Origin: Isochrysis galbana
Taxonomy: Eukaryota > Haptophyta > Isochrysidales > Isochrysidaceae
Assembly: GCA_018136815.1 (NCBI GenBank)
Contig: CM030933.1
Coordinates: 7,256,676-7,320,675 of the forward strand
DNA: 64,000 bases
Direction of reading: 5' to 3'
A program made the translations under genes and the position numbers. Under the pieces are notes generated by a model. It saw only the letters and a list, made by a program, of their open reading frames with translations. It ran no database searches and was not told where the DNA came from. Every line of letters starts with the position of its first letter. Position 1 is the stretch's first letter. Positions 1 through 11,000 of this stretch are shown here, in pieces.

Positions 1-459
1 CGCACAGGAACCTGCTGACAGCCCGAACAAGGAAGAGAATGCCGACAAGAGAGCGACGGGGCGACGGACGATCCGACGGGGCGACAGTTACACACAGGAC
101 ACAGGAATAAGGAGGGAATCTTTCGAAGACCCTTAAGTGAGTTGATGAAGACCGAAGTAAAACAGCGCCACGATATAATCCAACGGCCAACACCTGAGGG
201 GGAATCAGGGTCACACAAGGGGGCGGTTCCTTGCACCGGCGATACCTGAACGCGCGACTTAGCCTAAAAACGCGAGGAGCACGCAAGGAGGTAAGCCAAG
301 TGAGGGGCAAGCAGGCGACAAGGGAGGCGACAAAGGAGGCGAGGGCAACAAGGGCGAATGGGCGAATGTAGGATCCTGCGACGGTGACTAGTGACTAGCC
401 TGCAAGGAGGGGACATAGAAACGCAGACAACTTCTAAAACAAAAAGGTCGATCGCGGAT
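1..459. repeat. LTR-like relic at window edge
   Basis: There is no credible ORF. The stretch ends in ATGCGACA at 459, preceded by GTCGATCGCGG. The full LTRs in this window also end in ATGCGACA, and the reverse complement of this terminus recurs at 14984 and 26783. The sequence is purine-rich with GGGGAAG-like motifs resembling the 28.8-30.1 kb LTR in style, but I see no long alignment. The likely reading is the 3' part of a different LTR family, cut by the window edge. Confidence 0.3.
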
Positions 460-937
460 GCGACAGTAGTGTAATAAAGGGAGTGAGTGTTCTGGGGTAT
501 AGGTATAGGCGATGGCGTGAGTCGGTACCGTGAGTGCGTGGTCTTTATAGCTAGCGGTAGTAGCCTGAATCTTCAAATGTTTTTTTTTACGGTCTTTCTA
601 GACCTCACCCGCTGTCTTTCACATCTAGGCCCCCCACCCCGCCTTGCGCCTTGCCCCGTGCGGTGTGGATCCGTTGGTTCACATTTTGTTTTGCGCCGGC
701 CGACGGTTGACATGATGTTTCCGGTAAGCTTCCTTTGTCTCCTAGCCTCGCCTCCCCCCCCCCCCCGACGTCTATTCGTAGAACGAACTCAGGACAGAGA
801 GGGACGCCCCCTTCCCCACCATTCACTCTCTAAAGGAAAGGACAAAAGAGGTCTATTTCTCTCTGCGGACTATCTGCGGGTGGGTCTCGAGCTGGCCGTC
901 CCGTCCCGTCCCGTCGAGGGAGCGTGCGAGGGTTGGC
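460..937. other. 5' spacer of the aldo/keto reductase gene
   Basis: This spacer has no recognisable gene. Around 566-590 it holds the motif GAATCTTCAAATG followed by a T-run, which is the tip of the Rep-D retroposon family also seen at 3301-3320 and (inverted) 15731-15752. A run of about 15 C lies near 756-768. The promoter of the downstream gene must lie here, but no TATA-like box can be assigned with confidence. Confidence 0.4.
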
Positions 938-2161
938 ATGCCCAGAGCTTGGCTGGTGGTGAGTCTCCCTCTCGCTGTGGCCGGGGGCTTGGCATCAGCG
1001 TCGATTTACGCCACCTCTCCTGCTTTCACCGATCGCACTACGGTCGGCACATTGGATCTGCCCTCGATGGGCGTCGGCACCATCGCGTGGCAAGGCCGCT
1101 CCGAAGAAGACATGGCGCGCATTGCTGGTGTTGCAGCGGCAGCCAAAGCGCGTGGCCTCGACTTCTTCGACACAGCTGAGCGATACGGTGCATCTCCACT
1201 CTCTCTGATCCCCGCTACGCTGGCCGGAATCGGTCTCCCCATTGACAAATCTTACTTGGGGGGAGACGGCGAGACAAACTTGGCGACCTGGGCAGGCCGT
1301 GAGAGCAAGGTTGCGACAAAATTCACACCCACGCCAACACGGCGGCAGGCGTCAGATGTGGTCGATGCAGCGCGTGCATCACGCGACCGCTTGGGTGTAC
1401 AGTCCATCGACCTCTATCAGCTTCACATGCCAGACATCATTCAGCCGCTCAAACCATTTGGCATCGTGGATGCGAAAGATGAGATCTACTGGGATGGATT
1501 GGCTGAATGCTACAAGTTGGGGCTGGTCAAGAACGTTGGCGTCTCAAACTACGGCCCCACAATGCTAGAACGTGCTCAGGAACATTTGGCTCGTCGTGGT
1601 GTGCCTCTCGCTTCAAACCAGATTGCATTCAACCTTATTTGCCGCCGCGACGGAAACATTGCCACTCTTGAAAAGGGTAGAGCGCTTGGCGTGAAGACCC
1701 TTGCCTACTACCCCTTGGCTATGGGTCTTCTCACCGGGAAACTAGTTTCTTCCAATCTCCGCGGAGCGGTGCTTGCAAAGAAGATTTCGCCTCAGCGGGC
1801 TGCGGATCTCTGTAGATATCTTGATGGAGGATCTGGAGGGACTGCTGGGGAGATATCATCCGGAGGAATTCGACCTGTCCTTGCTGCTCTGACTGAAGTT
1901 GCTGCAGCTCGTAGCAAGACTCCAGCGCAGGTCGCCCTCAACTGGATCCTTTGCAAGGGCGCACTGCCGATCGTCGGCGCATCGTCTCTCACCCAGATCG
2001 AAGATAACGTGGATTCCTTAGGTTGGCGCCTAAGCGAGCAGGAAGTTTCCATGCTTGATGTAGCAGCCGATGCATTGTCATTTGATTTTAAGGGATGCGG
2101 GTTTCAAACCACAGACTCCAAATTTGTTGGCTACGGGTTCGAGCGATGGACCCTACACTAG
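938..2161 (+). CDS. Aldo/keto reductase with N-terminal targeting peptide
   Basis: This 407-aa, single-exon NAD(P)H-dependent oxidoreductase would reduce carbonyl compounds in an (alpha/beta)8 barrel. The catalytic tetrad is visible: D78 and Y83 (FFDTAERYG), K128 (VATKF) and H163 (YQLHMPD). The GVSNYG strand at 201-206 and the C-terminal IVGASS phosphate-binding loop are typical of the family. Residues 1-22 form a signal-peptide-like segment (short basic start, hydrophobic core, small residues). They are followed by SPAF at 27-30, which resembles the cleavage motif of plastid-bound preproteins in complex algae; that targeting is inference only. The first in-frame ATG was chosen because it supplies this leader and because the barrel begins near residue 38. 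The substrate cannot be told. Length suits the family plus a leader. Confidence 0.92.
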   Translation: MPRAWLVVSLPLAVAGGLASASIYATSPAFTDRTTVGTLDLPSMGVGTIAWQGRSEEDMARIAGVAAAAKARGLDFFDTAERYGASPLSLIPATLAGIGLPIDKSYLGGDGETNLATWAGRESKVATKFTPTPTRRQASDVVDAARASRDRLGVQSIDLYQLHMPDIIQPLKPFGIVDAKDEIYWDGLAECYKLGLVKNVGVSNYGPTMLERAQEHLARRGVPLASNQIAFNLICRRDGNIATLEKGRALGVKTLAYYPLAMGLLTGKLVSSNLRGAVLAKKISPQRAADLCRYLDGGSGGTAGEISSGGIRPVLAALTEVAAARSKTPAQVALNWILCKGALPIVGASSLTQIEDNVDSLGWRLSEQEVSMLDVAADALSFDFKGCGFQTTDSKFVGYGFERWTLH

Positions 2162-2574
2162 AAATTTGATTCGACAGCCTGTGGTGCTTTCTACAAACCA
2201 TCCACCATAGCTCGTGCACTTGCGGGCGTGCTTTTTGTTGCTATGGTGCTACTAGAGCCGAGCTGCACGAGGGCTTTACCTGTTAGCTTGGGTGGGCTAG
2301 GGGACTCTTTCCTCTTCGGCAGTTGTGCTTAGCAATTGTCGATTTCTAGGTGCCCCAACGAGCGCGTTTGCTCACACTGTGATTCGCCGAAGTATCGCCA
2401 GGCATTGAGTGAAGAGGTTGAAACCTTAAGTCAATTTTTTCGGCAGTACCCGGTACCCTTTGCCCTTTGAAAGTAGTAAGTGTAGGGTGTGAGGTGGGCT
2501 GCTAAAAAAAAGTTCTTGATATTCCCGTAACACACATGCGATCCTATGTCCTATGTTGTAATCACGCAACTAAG
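2162..2574. other. 3' spacer of the reductase gene
   Basis: There is no ORF with family features and no clear AATAAA signal close to the stop. I see nothing beyond ordinary spacer sequence. Confidence 0.4.
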
Positions 2575-2705
2575 TTTGTTTATGTTTATACTTGGTTCAC
2601 CCATGGGGGGGGCACGAGGCACGAGACCCTCCGTCTCTCCACCCTTCCCCTGTTGGGATGTCCGTTCCAGGAAGCGCTCCCCAGCTCCCCAGCACGGAAG
2701 TTCTC
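2575..2705 (+). repeat. Rep-A retroposon, 3'-end fragment
   Basis: The segment TTTATACTTGGTTCACCCATGGGGGGG, read in short pieces, followed by a CTCTCTCCACCCTTCCCCTG stretch matches the end of the complete Rep-A copy at 63185-63255. Only about 120 bp are retained, so this is a truncated or decayed copy. Confidence 0.6.
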
Positions 2706-2774
2706 ACCCTAGCCAAAAGCCTGGGAGTGACACACATGTGGAAAGCACCCCGGAAACAATATTTTAGATTTTAG

Positions 2775-3335
2775 ACGGGATGAGAGACACGGCTACAACC
2801 GCCCAGGTGGGCGTGGGGAGACAACCCAAGAAAAGGATAGACACGGGCGACTTGAGACCCGTTTATGATAAAAACGACAAAGGTGGGCTCAGACCCAGCG
2901 TGGAGCTGAAAGAATTAGAATTAGCCACCAGGCTCCAGGCTGAAGATAGCACACGTTGTCGAGGAGAGAGAGAGAGGAGACCAAGGAGCAAAGTAACAAA
3001 GGCGAATGAGCCACGGACACAGCAGATAAGGGACAATTAGGAACACACGCGAGCCCGACGGAAACATCGCACCCGACACATACCCGAGCGGGCACATACA
3101 ACAAAATAACAAATCAACAGGCCCGCCCGGACCCCAAACTCCGAACCAGGCCTTAGGTAGTAGGTAGTGTACCAAGGCCGGACCCCGGAAACCGATGAAA
3201 AAGGAATGAAGGGGGGCAGGGAAGGAGGTGGAGGGAGGGAAGAATAAGGGCGGTGTTTGCTATTGAGGGGAAGTCCAGAAACTGGTAGGTGTGTAGCCCA
3301 GAATCTTCAGATGTTTTTTTTTACTACAACACTAC
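2775..3335 (-). repeat. Rep-D retroposon, long copy
   Basis: Read on the minus strand this matches 15731-16255 over most of its length. Shared features are the A-run plus ATCTGAAGATT tip, GGGCTACACACCT, the CATTCCTTTTTCATCGGTTT block, GGCCTTGGTACACTAC, CAGCTCCACGCTGGG and TTTTCTTGGGTTGTC. The copy is diverged by many point changes. Its tip lies inside the first 15 codons of the longest reading frame of the next gene, so that frame's first ATG at 3289 is probably not the real start. Confidence 0.7.
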
Positions 3336-3387
3336 TACTACTTTTAAAGACCTCTCACAGTGGCGGCCGGCGCGGTGGGTGGAAGTG

Positions 3388-6300
3388 ATGGCGGTGGCTC
3401 CTTCTCCGCTGAGCGACCAGCTCGCGGAGCTCGTCACGCTTATCGTTGTGCCGAAGGACTGGTACTCGCACGCGCTGGAGGGGCTGCACGTGCTTCGGCG
3501 TCAGTACCCGCGCGTCCACTTGCTCTACTGCCTCTCGAGCCCTTGCCCAGCGGAGCTTGAGGTGGAACTCCATGCGGAGAGTGAGCGGAGCAGCACGCTG
3601 ACTGTGCTGCGTAGCGAGCCGCTCGCCTCGCCTTACGAGATGCGCCAGGCGGCCGCCGCACGGGTGACCACGCCCTACTATGCCGTCTTGGGCAACGATA
3701 CGTGGGGCGACGAAGGCTGGCTCGAGAAGCTGGTTGAGACGGCCGAGGCCGAACCAACCGCTGCGGTCATCCAGCCTCTCATCCTGGAGCGCTCGGTCAC
3801 GCACAACGACACACTGCACGTCTGGTGGAATCCAATCCGGTTGATAGCTACCAGGCGCGGTGACATCCTCTCGACCTCTTTTGACAACGCCATGGTGCGT
3901 TTGAAGCCTCCTGAGCTACAAAAGATATTGCGGCCACGTTGTGAGCTAGCCTTCATTGAAGACCACGCCCTGCTTGTTCGTACAGCCGCATTCCCCACCC
4001 ATAAGCCCCCGCTGTGGGATGCGCGCGCATCTGCACGCCGGGAATTCTTCGACCTCGCGTGGACTGTGGCGGCGTCGGGACACCGCGCAATCCTAGAACC
4101 TTATGCCGTCGTGACATATCGGAAGGTCCGCCCGCTCAAAGTCGACGATCTCGCCTTCTTTGTGGCTCGTCGACACGACGAGGCGTGCGTGCGTGCAATG
4201 ACGTACCTCGATCGTAAATGGCGCATATGCACTCGCATGGATCGGTGGCACGAGTCTCACCGTGATGAGGCGCTGACTGGAACCGTCTTCGAAGGCGCCG
4301 CTCTCCCCTACGACATGATGGGCAGCTTGCGCCTCGTACTTTGCTTGCTCGGGCTTCTTGGAATGAATCGCTTCCGAATGCACTGGTGCTCTTCAGAAGA
4401 GATGGTCTCGCGCAAACCCACCTCCCGACGATCATGCGCCCCTTCCTCGAGGACTGCGAGCTCTAGTCTTTGTGCTGACGACGCTTGCACCGAGGGTGAT
4501 GAGGAACAACGGTGGCAAGATGAGATGGACGTAGTAGGTGCACTGCGCGCGGTCGATGGATTCGTCTCGAATGCCGGGACTGATCGGCGGGGCCGATGCT
4601 GCTTGGGCATCGACGCGAGCCAATCTCGCATTGACGTGCGCCACCTACATACGGATGAGAGCGCAGTGTACTCTCCATTCTCGATGCTAATAGGCGGAGA
4701 GAAGGCTCACAATGCAATGGCAAATGATTTAGAGACGGTACCTTCCCTCTCCTCACTATCGTATTCCGGAGTCGTGCTCTTGCAGCCATGCAGTTTGATT
4801 GCCGAGGAGGACCAGGCTCTACGCCAGCTAGAAGAGCTGAGCGTCATCCCTTATTCCTCTTTCGCCCTATTTTGCCTTCACGGGGTGAAGAGGCGATCCT
4901 TCTTGAGCGATGTGCTCGTGCCGCTTGCTTCAGCGTGTTTCAGGGCCGGTGCCTCGGCGGCACGGGGAGCTGGGGGCACCGATGAGCGACTAGACATTTG
5001 GCTCTGGCTTCGTGATGCGGCCGGCGCCACTGAGCGGGTGAAGAATCGGCTCGCCACCATTTGTACAGTGCAGGGGGCACAGCTCTCTGCCGTGTGGAAC
5101 GAGGCGTCGCCGGCAGCGCTCCTACGACTAGCATGGCCCTTGCAGTTGGTACGATGGGCATACAAACCGCTGCGTGTAGATGAACTTATTCATGCCATGA
5201 GCGCAATCGAGACGCGCACGCAAGTCGGCTCTCGCTGCCAGTCTACGACGATGGAATGGGGCCGACAGCTCAAGTCGCGGATAGTCCGGGCACTTCGATT
5301 ATCATCTCGTCGCCCTTTGTCCCGACGTGCAACTCTCGTCTTGTGCAACCCATTTATGCCAGAAAGCACCATCTCTCTCGAATTCGTGGTGCGGCCCACC
5401 GCCGTTGCTGCGCGCTGGTTGCAACAACTTGAGTTCCTGCAGAGGAGGAGGATCGGCATCAAATATCGTCGGCGTTTCTATGCGTTCCCACACGACGAGC
5501 GCACTCTCGCATCGGTCGCTTCGGAACTTACTGCTGCAGCTGCGGTCCTCAATGCTTGGGTCCCTGGGGTCGTTCCCGAGCATCTTCTCCAAGGCCGAGC
5601 GTGCCACATCGCAATACCGCAACTGGTCCAAGAAGACTGCACTACAAGGACTCCTGAGATTTCAACTGAAAGGCCACAGCTAGCAATGGGTGGGGAAATG
5701 ATGTATGGCGATGGCCAAGCTCGCGAGTGGGAGGGTGGCTACTCACAGCTCCAACTTAATGCATTGCACAAAGTATTTGAAGATCTTCGAGGTTCCATTG
5801 AGGCCCCAGCGGTCTTCTTCGTCAATGCGCCACTCTGCGTGCAAGAAGCCTTGGAGGATTTCAATTTACACATCCACCGGCTTGAGGACATGCATCGCCA
5901 GCGGGAGCGGATAGAGAAAGGGCAACCAACCACTCCACGCGTGACGGTTGCATTTGAACATGGGAGACCACGCATCCCATTACTCGACTGCGACCTTCAG
6001 CACTTCAGTGTTCAGATGAGCTTTGGTACTCTCTACCTCAATTATTGTGTAGTGGGCAAGCATCTACTTGAGCTTTTCCAAGATGACGATGACGCATGTG
6101 GTGGGGACAACGTGCGGCCGCAACGAATGATGAGCGCCGACGTTCAAGGCTACTTTGGTCCGAGCATGAGCGACGAGGAGGCCTCGCTGCGCCTCGCTAA
6201 CTTTTTTGACTGGCTTAGAGCTTCTCCGGAGCGGCGTGCACGCTGGGGAGCACTTGACGAGAAACTTTGTCTTGGCAGGATCCCCGTGGCAGATCTTGAC

Positions 6301-6423
6301 CGCGACTGTCACGCACTGGAAGGGTTGTCCGAGCCTGAGATTGTGGAGTTGATTGGCAGGCATCAGTGTGCGTGCGCTCTCACTGTGGATCCTTCTGCTC
6401 CTAACCGGTCTCGTAAACAGTGA
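3388..6423 (+). CDS. Large protein with N-terminal GT2-like glycosyltransferase domain
   Basis: The 1011-aa frame from the ATG at 3388 is a single exon. The N-terminal ~300 residues have the GT-A fold pattern of family 2 glycosyltransferases. A beta-alpha start (LVTLIVVPKDW) is followed by YYAVLGNDTWGDEGWLEKL, which matches the family's nucleotide/metal motif (LNNDT...GWLE), then AVIQPLI and later REFFDLAWTVAASGHRAILEP, the usual 'xRa..G.. P' helix-strand. It would transfer a sugar from a nucleotide-sugar donor; donor and acceptor are unknown. The C-terminal ~650 residues are not recognised. There is no signal peptide or clear membrane segment. The frame is open upstream to an ATG at 3289, but that part is Rep-D repeat, so 3388 is preferred. 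The acidic/N-D-T motif lacks a second Asp, so activity is unproven. Confidence 0.7.
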   Translation: MAVAPSPLSDQLAELVTLIVVPKDWYSHALEGLHVLRRQYPRVHLLYCLSSPCPAELEVELHAESERSSTLTVLRSEPLASPYEMRQAAAARVTTPYYAVLGNDTWGDEGWLEKLVETAEAEPTAAVIQPLILERSVTHNDTLHVWWNPIRLIATRRGDILSTSFDNAMVRLKPPELQKILRPRCELAFIEDHALLVRTAAFPTHKPPLWDARASARREFFDLAWTVAASGHRAILEPYAVVTYRKVRPLKVDDLAFFVARRHDEACVRAMTYLDRKWRICTRMDRWHESHRDEALTGTVFEGAALPYDMMGSLRLVLCLLGLLGMNRFRMHWCSSEEMVSRKPTSRRSCAPSSRTASSSLCADDACTEGDEEQRWQDEMDVVGALRAVDGFVSNAGTDRRGRCCLGIDASQSRIDVRHLHTDESAVYSPFSMLIGGEKAHNAMANDLETVPSLSSLSYSGVVLLQPCSLIAEEDQALRQLEELSVIPYSSFALFCLHGVKRRSFLSDVLVPLASACFRAGASAARGAGGTDERLDIWLWLRDAAGATERVKNRLATICTVQGAQLSAVWNEASPAALLRLAWPLQLVRWAYKPLRVDELIHAMSAIETRTQVGSRCQSTTMEWGRQLKSRIVRALRLSSRRPLSRRATLVLCNPFMPESTISLEFVVRPTAVAARWLQQLEFLQRRRIGIKYRRRFYAFPHDERTLASVASELTAAAAVLNAWVPGVVPEHLLQGRACHIAIPQLVQEDCTTRTPEISTERPQLAMGGEMMYGDGQAREWEGGYSQLQLNALHKVFEDLRGSIEAPAVFFVNAPLCVQEALEDFNLHIHRLEDMHRQRERIEKGQPTTPRVTVAFEHGRPRIPLLDCDLQHFSVQMSFGTLYLNYCVVGKHLLELFQDDDDACGGDNVRPQRMMSADVQGYFGPSMSDEEASLRLANFFDWLRASPERRARWGALDEKLCLGRIPVADLDRDCHALEGLSEPEIVELIGRHQCACALTVDPSAPNRSRKQ

Positions 6424-8086
6424 ATGGGATGGATATAATACTACTAAGAATAAAAAACAACTGAATATTAGTGCCGCTAATGCCACTGGCCATGCACCAA
6501 CACGCCAAGCCACGACACACATGACCGCGCTCCATGGCAGCGCCTGAATAGCATTCCCGCACCGCCTGCCAAGGCCGCCACCCACCGGGCGAATATAAGT
6601 TCTGCCCCCGGTGACCTGGCCTTGCCAGAAAAAAACTTTTAATATTATTCTCGCCTCTCGCGTGGCCTAGTATCGTGCTATGCTAGCACGCCTTCGCTCT
6701 TTCCCTACCCTTCACCAACCTGCCTTGCGGCGACTCCCCTCGTGCACTACTAAGGGGCCTGGGTCGTGCGGGGGTGGTTGGATATGGCGGGCTGAGGTGG
6801 CGTTCCGTCGAAAGAGGACCACGCGAACGTTTTATCTTTTACATCATGTGTGATTAGAAACAATGTTATTGATTTCCCGGCACATGGCCTCTAGGCGCGC
6901 CGCTGAGCGCAAGCGCAAGGCGGGCAGGCCATGTGGGATGATTGGTTAGAGTTGGAGGAGGTGGATGAGGCTATGAGGCTGGAGGTGGCTCGGGAGCGGC
7001 GGCGATGGGAGCGTGAGGAACAGGGAGAGAGTGGGAAGGCGTGGAAGGCACGCCTCCGCTACCATGTGGTGGGCTTGGTGGAGCTGTGGCTGTGGAATGG
7101 CTTGGTGTGTGAGAGAGATGAGACATAATAACATGAGAAGCCTGGCCCACATGAGGCATGGAGAGTGAGCGATGGGGGACCGAGGGAGCACGCGGGGACA
7201 GGGCAGGCACGGCGTGGGCGCACTCTCGGTCATCACGGGGCACCGTGGCACGAAGGCGAGGACGGGAGCAGACGGGAGGGGCACAGAGGGCGCTCGACGC
7301 TCGGGCAATGGCGCACAGCGTATACGGGACACCAAAGGGAAAACGTCACGCACGCGGGGGGGGGGGGGGACGCGCGGGAGCAAAGTAGTAGACGGAAAGG
7401 GGGGCTCGGCTCAAGTAAGCACTCGGGGGAAAGGCGGGAGGAGAGAGAGGGGAGAGGGCTTTCGCGGGGGACCGATCGGGATGGTGCAAGGAGGAGGGAA
7501 TCGGGGTGCGACGGACAAAGGGGGTCGCGCCGCGGGGAAACCTAACCGGGGGCATATGAGACGGGTAAGTGTACAAGGCCCCTCCTTTACCCGCAACAGG
7601 TGAAAATGTAGATATAGTCGTATTAAGGACGGGAGGGTTGCATCAATTAGTGAGGTAAACCCGCCACATGAACAATAATAAAAACGACCGTGCACATTCA
7701 ATGGCTCAACCCAGTGCGTCCCAGTTTCGACGGAACGCGACCTTTACAAGTGAACATTGCAAAGAAAGATACAACACCATCATTAACAAGAAGAAAATGC
7801 TTTGATGTGGCATTATTTCATGGTGCCGCGCAGGTGTGGCTTAGGGCGAAGACATATGCAATTGGCGGTGGCCTCTGCGTTATTGAAGGCGATTTGGTCC
7901 CACAAGGTATCATAAACCTGTTGTAGCATACGTTCCTGAAGACGAATAAGAAGGAGGGTGGAGGGGGGCGGGAGGAAGGTGAATTGGACTCAAGCGAGGA
8001 CCTCGCAAGGCTTCGGTGGTCTTCTTGCCGCCATAACGGGAGGAGAAGCGCGCGTTCTAACTATACATGCTACGGTTCGGGCTCTT
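6424..8086. other. Spacer with Rep-A remnant and purine-rich tract
   Basis: No gene is supported. 6640-6790 carries a decayed Rep-A 5' part: CTTTTAATATTATTCTCGCC, then GGCGACTCCCCTCGTGCACTACTAAGGGG. 6920-7600 is strongly G/A-rich on the plus strand (gagagatgag, gggagga runs and a G9 run near 7357) and produces spurious open frames on both strands. A short open frame at 7690-7926 has no family features. Confidence 0.5.
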
Positions 8087-11000
8087 TTAGACGAGGGCAC
8101 AAGTGCAAATCATGCGAACACGTATGTATGCTCCGTGGGAGAAGGACGTTGGTTTCTCGCCGTGTCTTGTCACCTTCACTCCAATTTCCTGGAGCAATGA
8201 GTGGTATGTAGCCCGCCATTGTTGATCAGGTATATGAAACGTGGACACCGCATCGCCGATCCAGGTGTTTGCTTGCAACGGCTGCCCCCAACATCCCGTT
8301 GTCGTTGCTGTCACCGTCCCGACAGACGCTGTGACGACTGAATGCACGTCAGCGATAGAAGCACCTCTCATGGGCAAGGCGCCACATGCCGGTTGCTGAG
8401 ACTGCGACGTGATTGCATCCATGGCAACCGCACGTTGACCAAAATTCACGAGCCGCAGTTGCCTGGCACGCTCGATCTTCTCTTCGCGTTGACGAGAGTT
8501 TGTTGATTCAACGAGCTCTCCCCATGTATTGACATGAGGATAAATCTTGCGGAGCATTTCGAGGGCTGCGGCTTGCTTGGCTTTTTTTTTGAGAGTATTG
8601 ACTGCCGAGGCATGGCGATTGCCCACCTGGGAGGGGACGGCATGATGAAGCGGAGCTTTGTTACGAGGGTATGGTGATTCATGGATTTGATTGAACCATG
8701 CTTGCTGCCGGATAAAATTGGTCACCCTGTGGTGTAGGGATTGGAGCGCCATAACACGTGGCGATGTGCAGCGGGTCCCACCTGCACTCTGACCCTATGG
8801 AGTGGTGCGTATGCACTTGCCCCTATCACATCGGTAGTCGCGTACTCGGGAAGCTTGCCGACGTGCTTGTGGCAGTGCTCTTGTAAGACCATGACGGGTG
8901 TTTTCCCAACCTGAACCCGGTGCGGAATGTCCGATGTCGAGGGTGGGATGCCTTCGCACAGCCACGAGTCAGATTGACTCCAACGTGAGGGCAAACACAC
9001 ACTTGCCGTGGTCCATAGGTTTCCTATGTACCGGGCCACAAAAGATCATGAGCCGCTCTCAGAAGAAGAGCACATGCTTGCCGTCGAAAAGTGTCATACC
9101 TGGGCCTCCAAGATTCTATCATCAGTCAATTTGAGGCGGAGCGTATCGATCTCCAGCTTCTCTAGCTTCGCAAAAGCCCCATTGTTTTGTTCGACGACGG
9201 GACGTTGGCACCCCGGTGCTCCCTTACTTCCTTTGTCCGCGTCTGTGGGCTGAATTAGGTGAGGGCATAGGATGCGCATAGCCTCACGCGCCGCAACCTA
9301 CCACAACGAGGCGGACCCCAAACCATAAGATAGGCGAGTTGAGCCAGCTCGAGCAATCTTGGACTCGCAATTGTTGCAATATTGGGCGACGGAAACTGTT
9401 TTCTGACCTGTTTGGAGGCCTTTTTAGTGGTTGATGCCCCACGGGCGACGATCACTCCTTCAGCGACTACGGACGCCATGAATGGGTTGACAGGGTCTTG
9501 CTGAGTCGTCACCACGAGCTCCACACCACAACACATTGCCTGCTCGATACGCCAGACGCGATGAGTGGTGAGAGGTCCTCTTCGCTCTTGAGGAACCTGT
9601 GCTCGGGGGAAAGGGCTTTGACGACAATGTCCATCTCAAGTTAGCCAGCCGCACCTTTGAGCAAAACTCGCTGAGGATAGCGAGCGGTGACTTGCCATCG
9701 ACGATCCATTCAGGCATATCCACGTGGTCTTCGTCGTTTGGCATCATCCACGTCATCTGCCGTGGAAGATACTCACGACGATTGGAGCGGCTCTCGGCGG
9801 GTGAGGTCGTGGCAGGTTCTCTAACCGCAGCCTGGGAATGCGATACGGTCATGCTCGCATTGTCGACCTGGCATGCGAGGGAATCAGACTGAAAGCGGCA
9901 GAGAAAGTGCCAAGGGACGATAGAACAAGTAGGATCATTCACCGCATTCGTCTGCTTAACCATGATCCACGAATAAATGAGCACCGAAACGCATCTGGAC
10001 GATTGCACTTGACAAGTGCTTCAAGCTATCGGGGATGTGGAATGTCTCTCACCACGTAACCTCCGTCGTTGTCGATGTGGGAGAGAGCGTGCTCCGCGAA
10101 TGGCGGGAGCGTTGCCTTAAGGATGCTTGTCGTTGTTAGCGGAATGTCAACTGGTAAGAGGATGGGTCGCGAGGCGCACGAGACCCTAGAGGCAAGGTGT
10201 ATCCAACACGGAGCGCCCGATTGGTGTCGCACCTAGACGGGAGGGGAGGCCGTCAGGTATAAGTGCTGTTCCAAGGCCCAAATGGCCAAATCCGGGAGCA
10301 AGCCGAAAAAAAACAATGAAGTTCGCATCTAGGACACACGGCCGTTTGGTATTCTTGACACGAATAAAACCTGGAAGAGTAGTCACACTTGCCGCTCCCT
10401 CACAACGTTGCGCAGGCTGTGCTGGGCCGGAGTCGACCATGGGCAAGGCAGGAGAGAGGTTGATGAGCGCGGCATGGCGTGCATCTCAAACCAAATAAAG
10501 TTGTGATGCCCAGCCTTTTCCAATAGTGTGCACTCGATCAACAATAAATAGATTGTGACACACCTGCAGCCAACCGCAAGGAAGCGGAGCAACCGAGAGC
10601 AGATGACGCCATAAAGCAAATTCGTCAACGTTCTTCTCGGAAGGGCGATCTTTCGCACCATCTGAACCAGCGGGAACTTCGCCTTCGGCCCCGCTTTCAG
10701 CGTCCTTGGCAGTGCCATAACCAGCTGGACAAATTGATAATGTGCTGCTCTTAGAAGAAACAGTCGTCTTGGTGACCGCAACGTCCGCTCTTGCTTGAGC
10801 AAGTCGTCTTCCTAGATCATCACTTTGCTCGTGTGTAGCATCGTCTTCCGTGCCATAATAGTCTCGATGCAATTTCTCTGTAACCTGTAGGGAAAGACCC
10901 TCTTCCGACCTACAGCAATTGGCGCGAGGCAGTGATCATTCAGTGCCACGAGAATTGAGTCGAAAGGAGGCAATGCATCTACATAAGTGGGTCCTTCAAT

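Noticed and set aside
8087..8752. A separate 221-aa protein starting at 8752
   Set aside because: Its first ~42 codons are intron 7 of the DGCR8-like gene. Removing 8627-8781 restores the exact dsRBD2 spacing.
10186..10446. Coding exon between the two halves of the WW-like motif
   Set aside because: The motif is contiguous only if 10233-10563 is spliced out as one intron.
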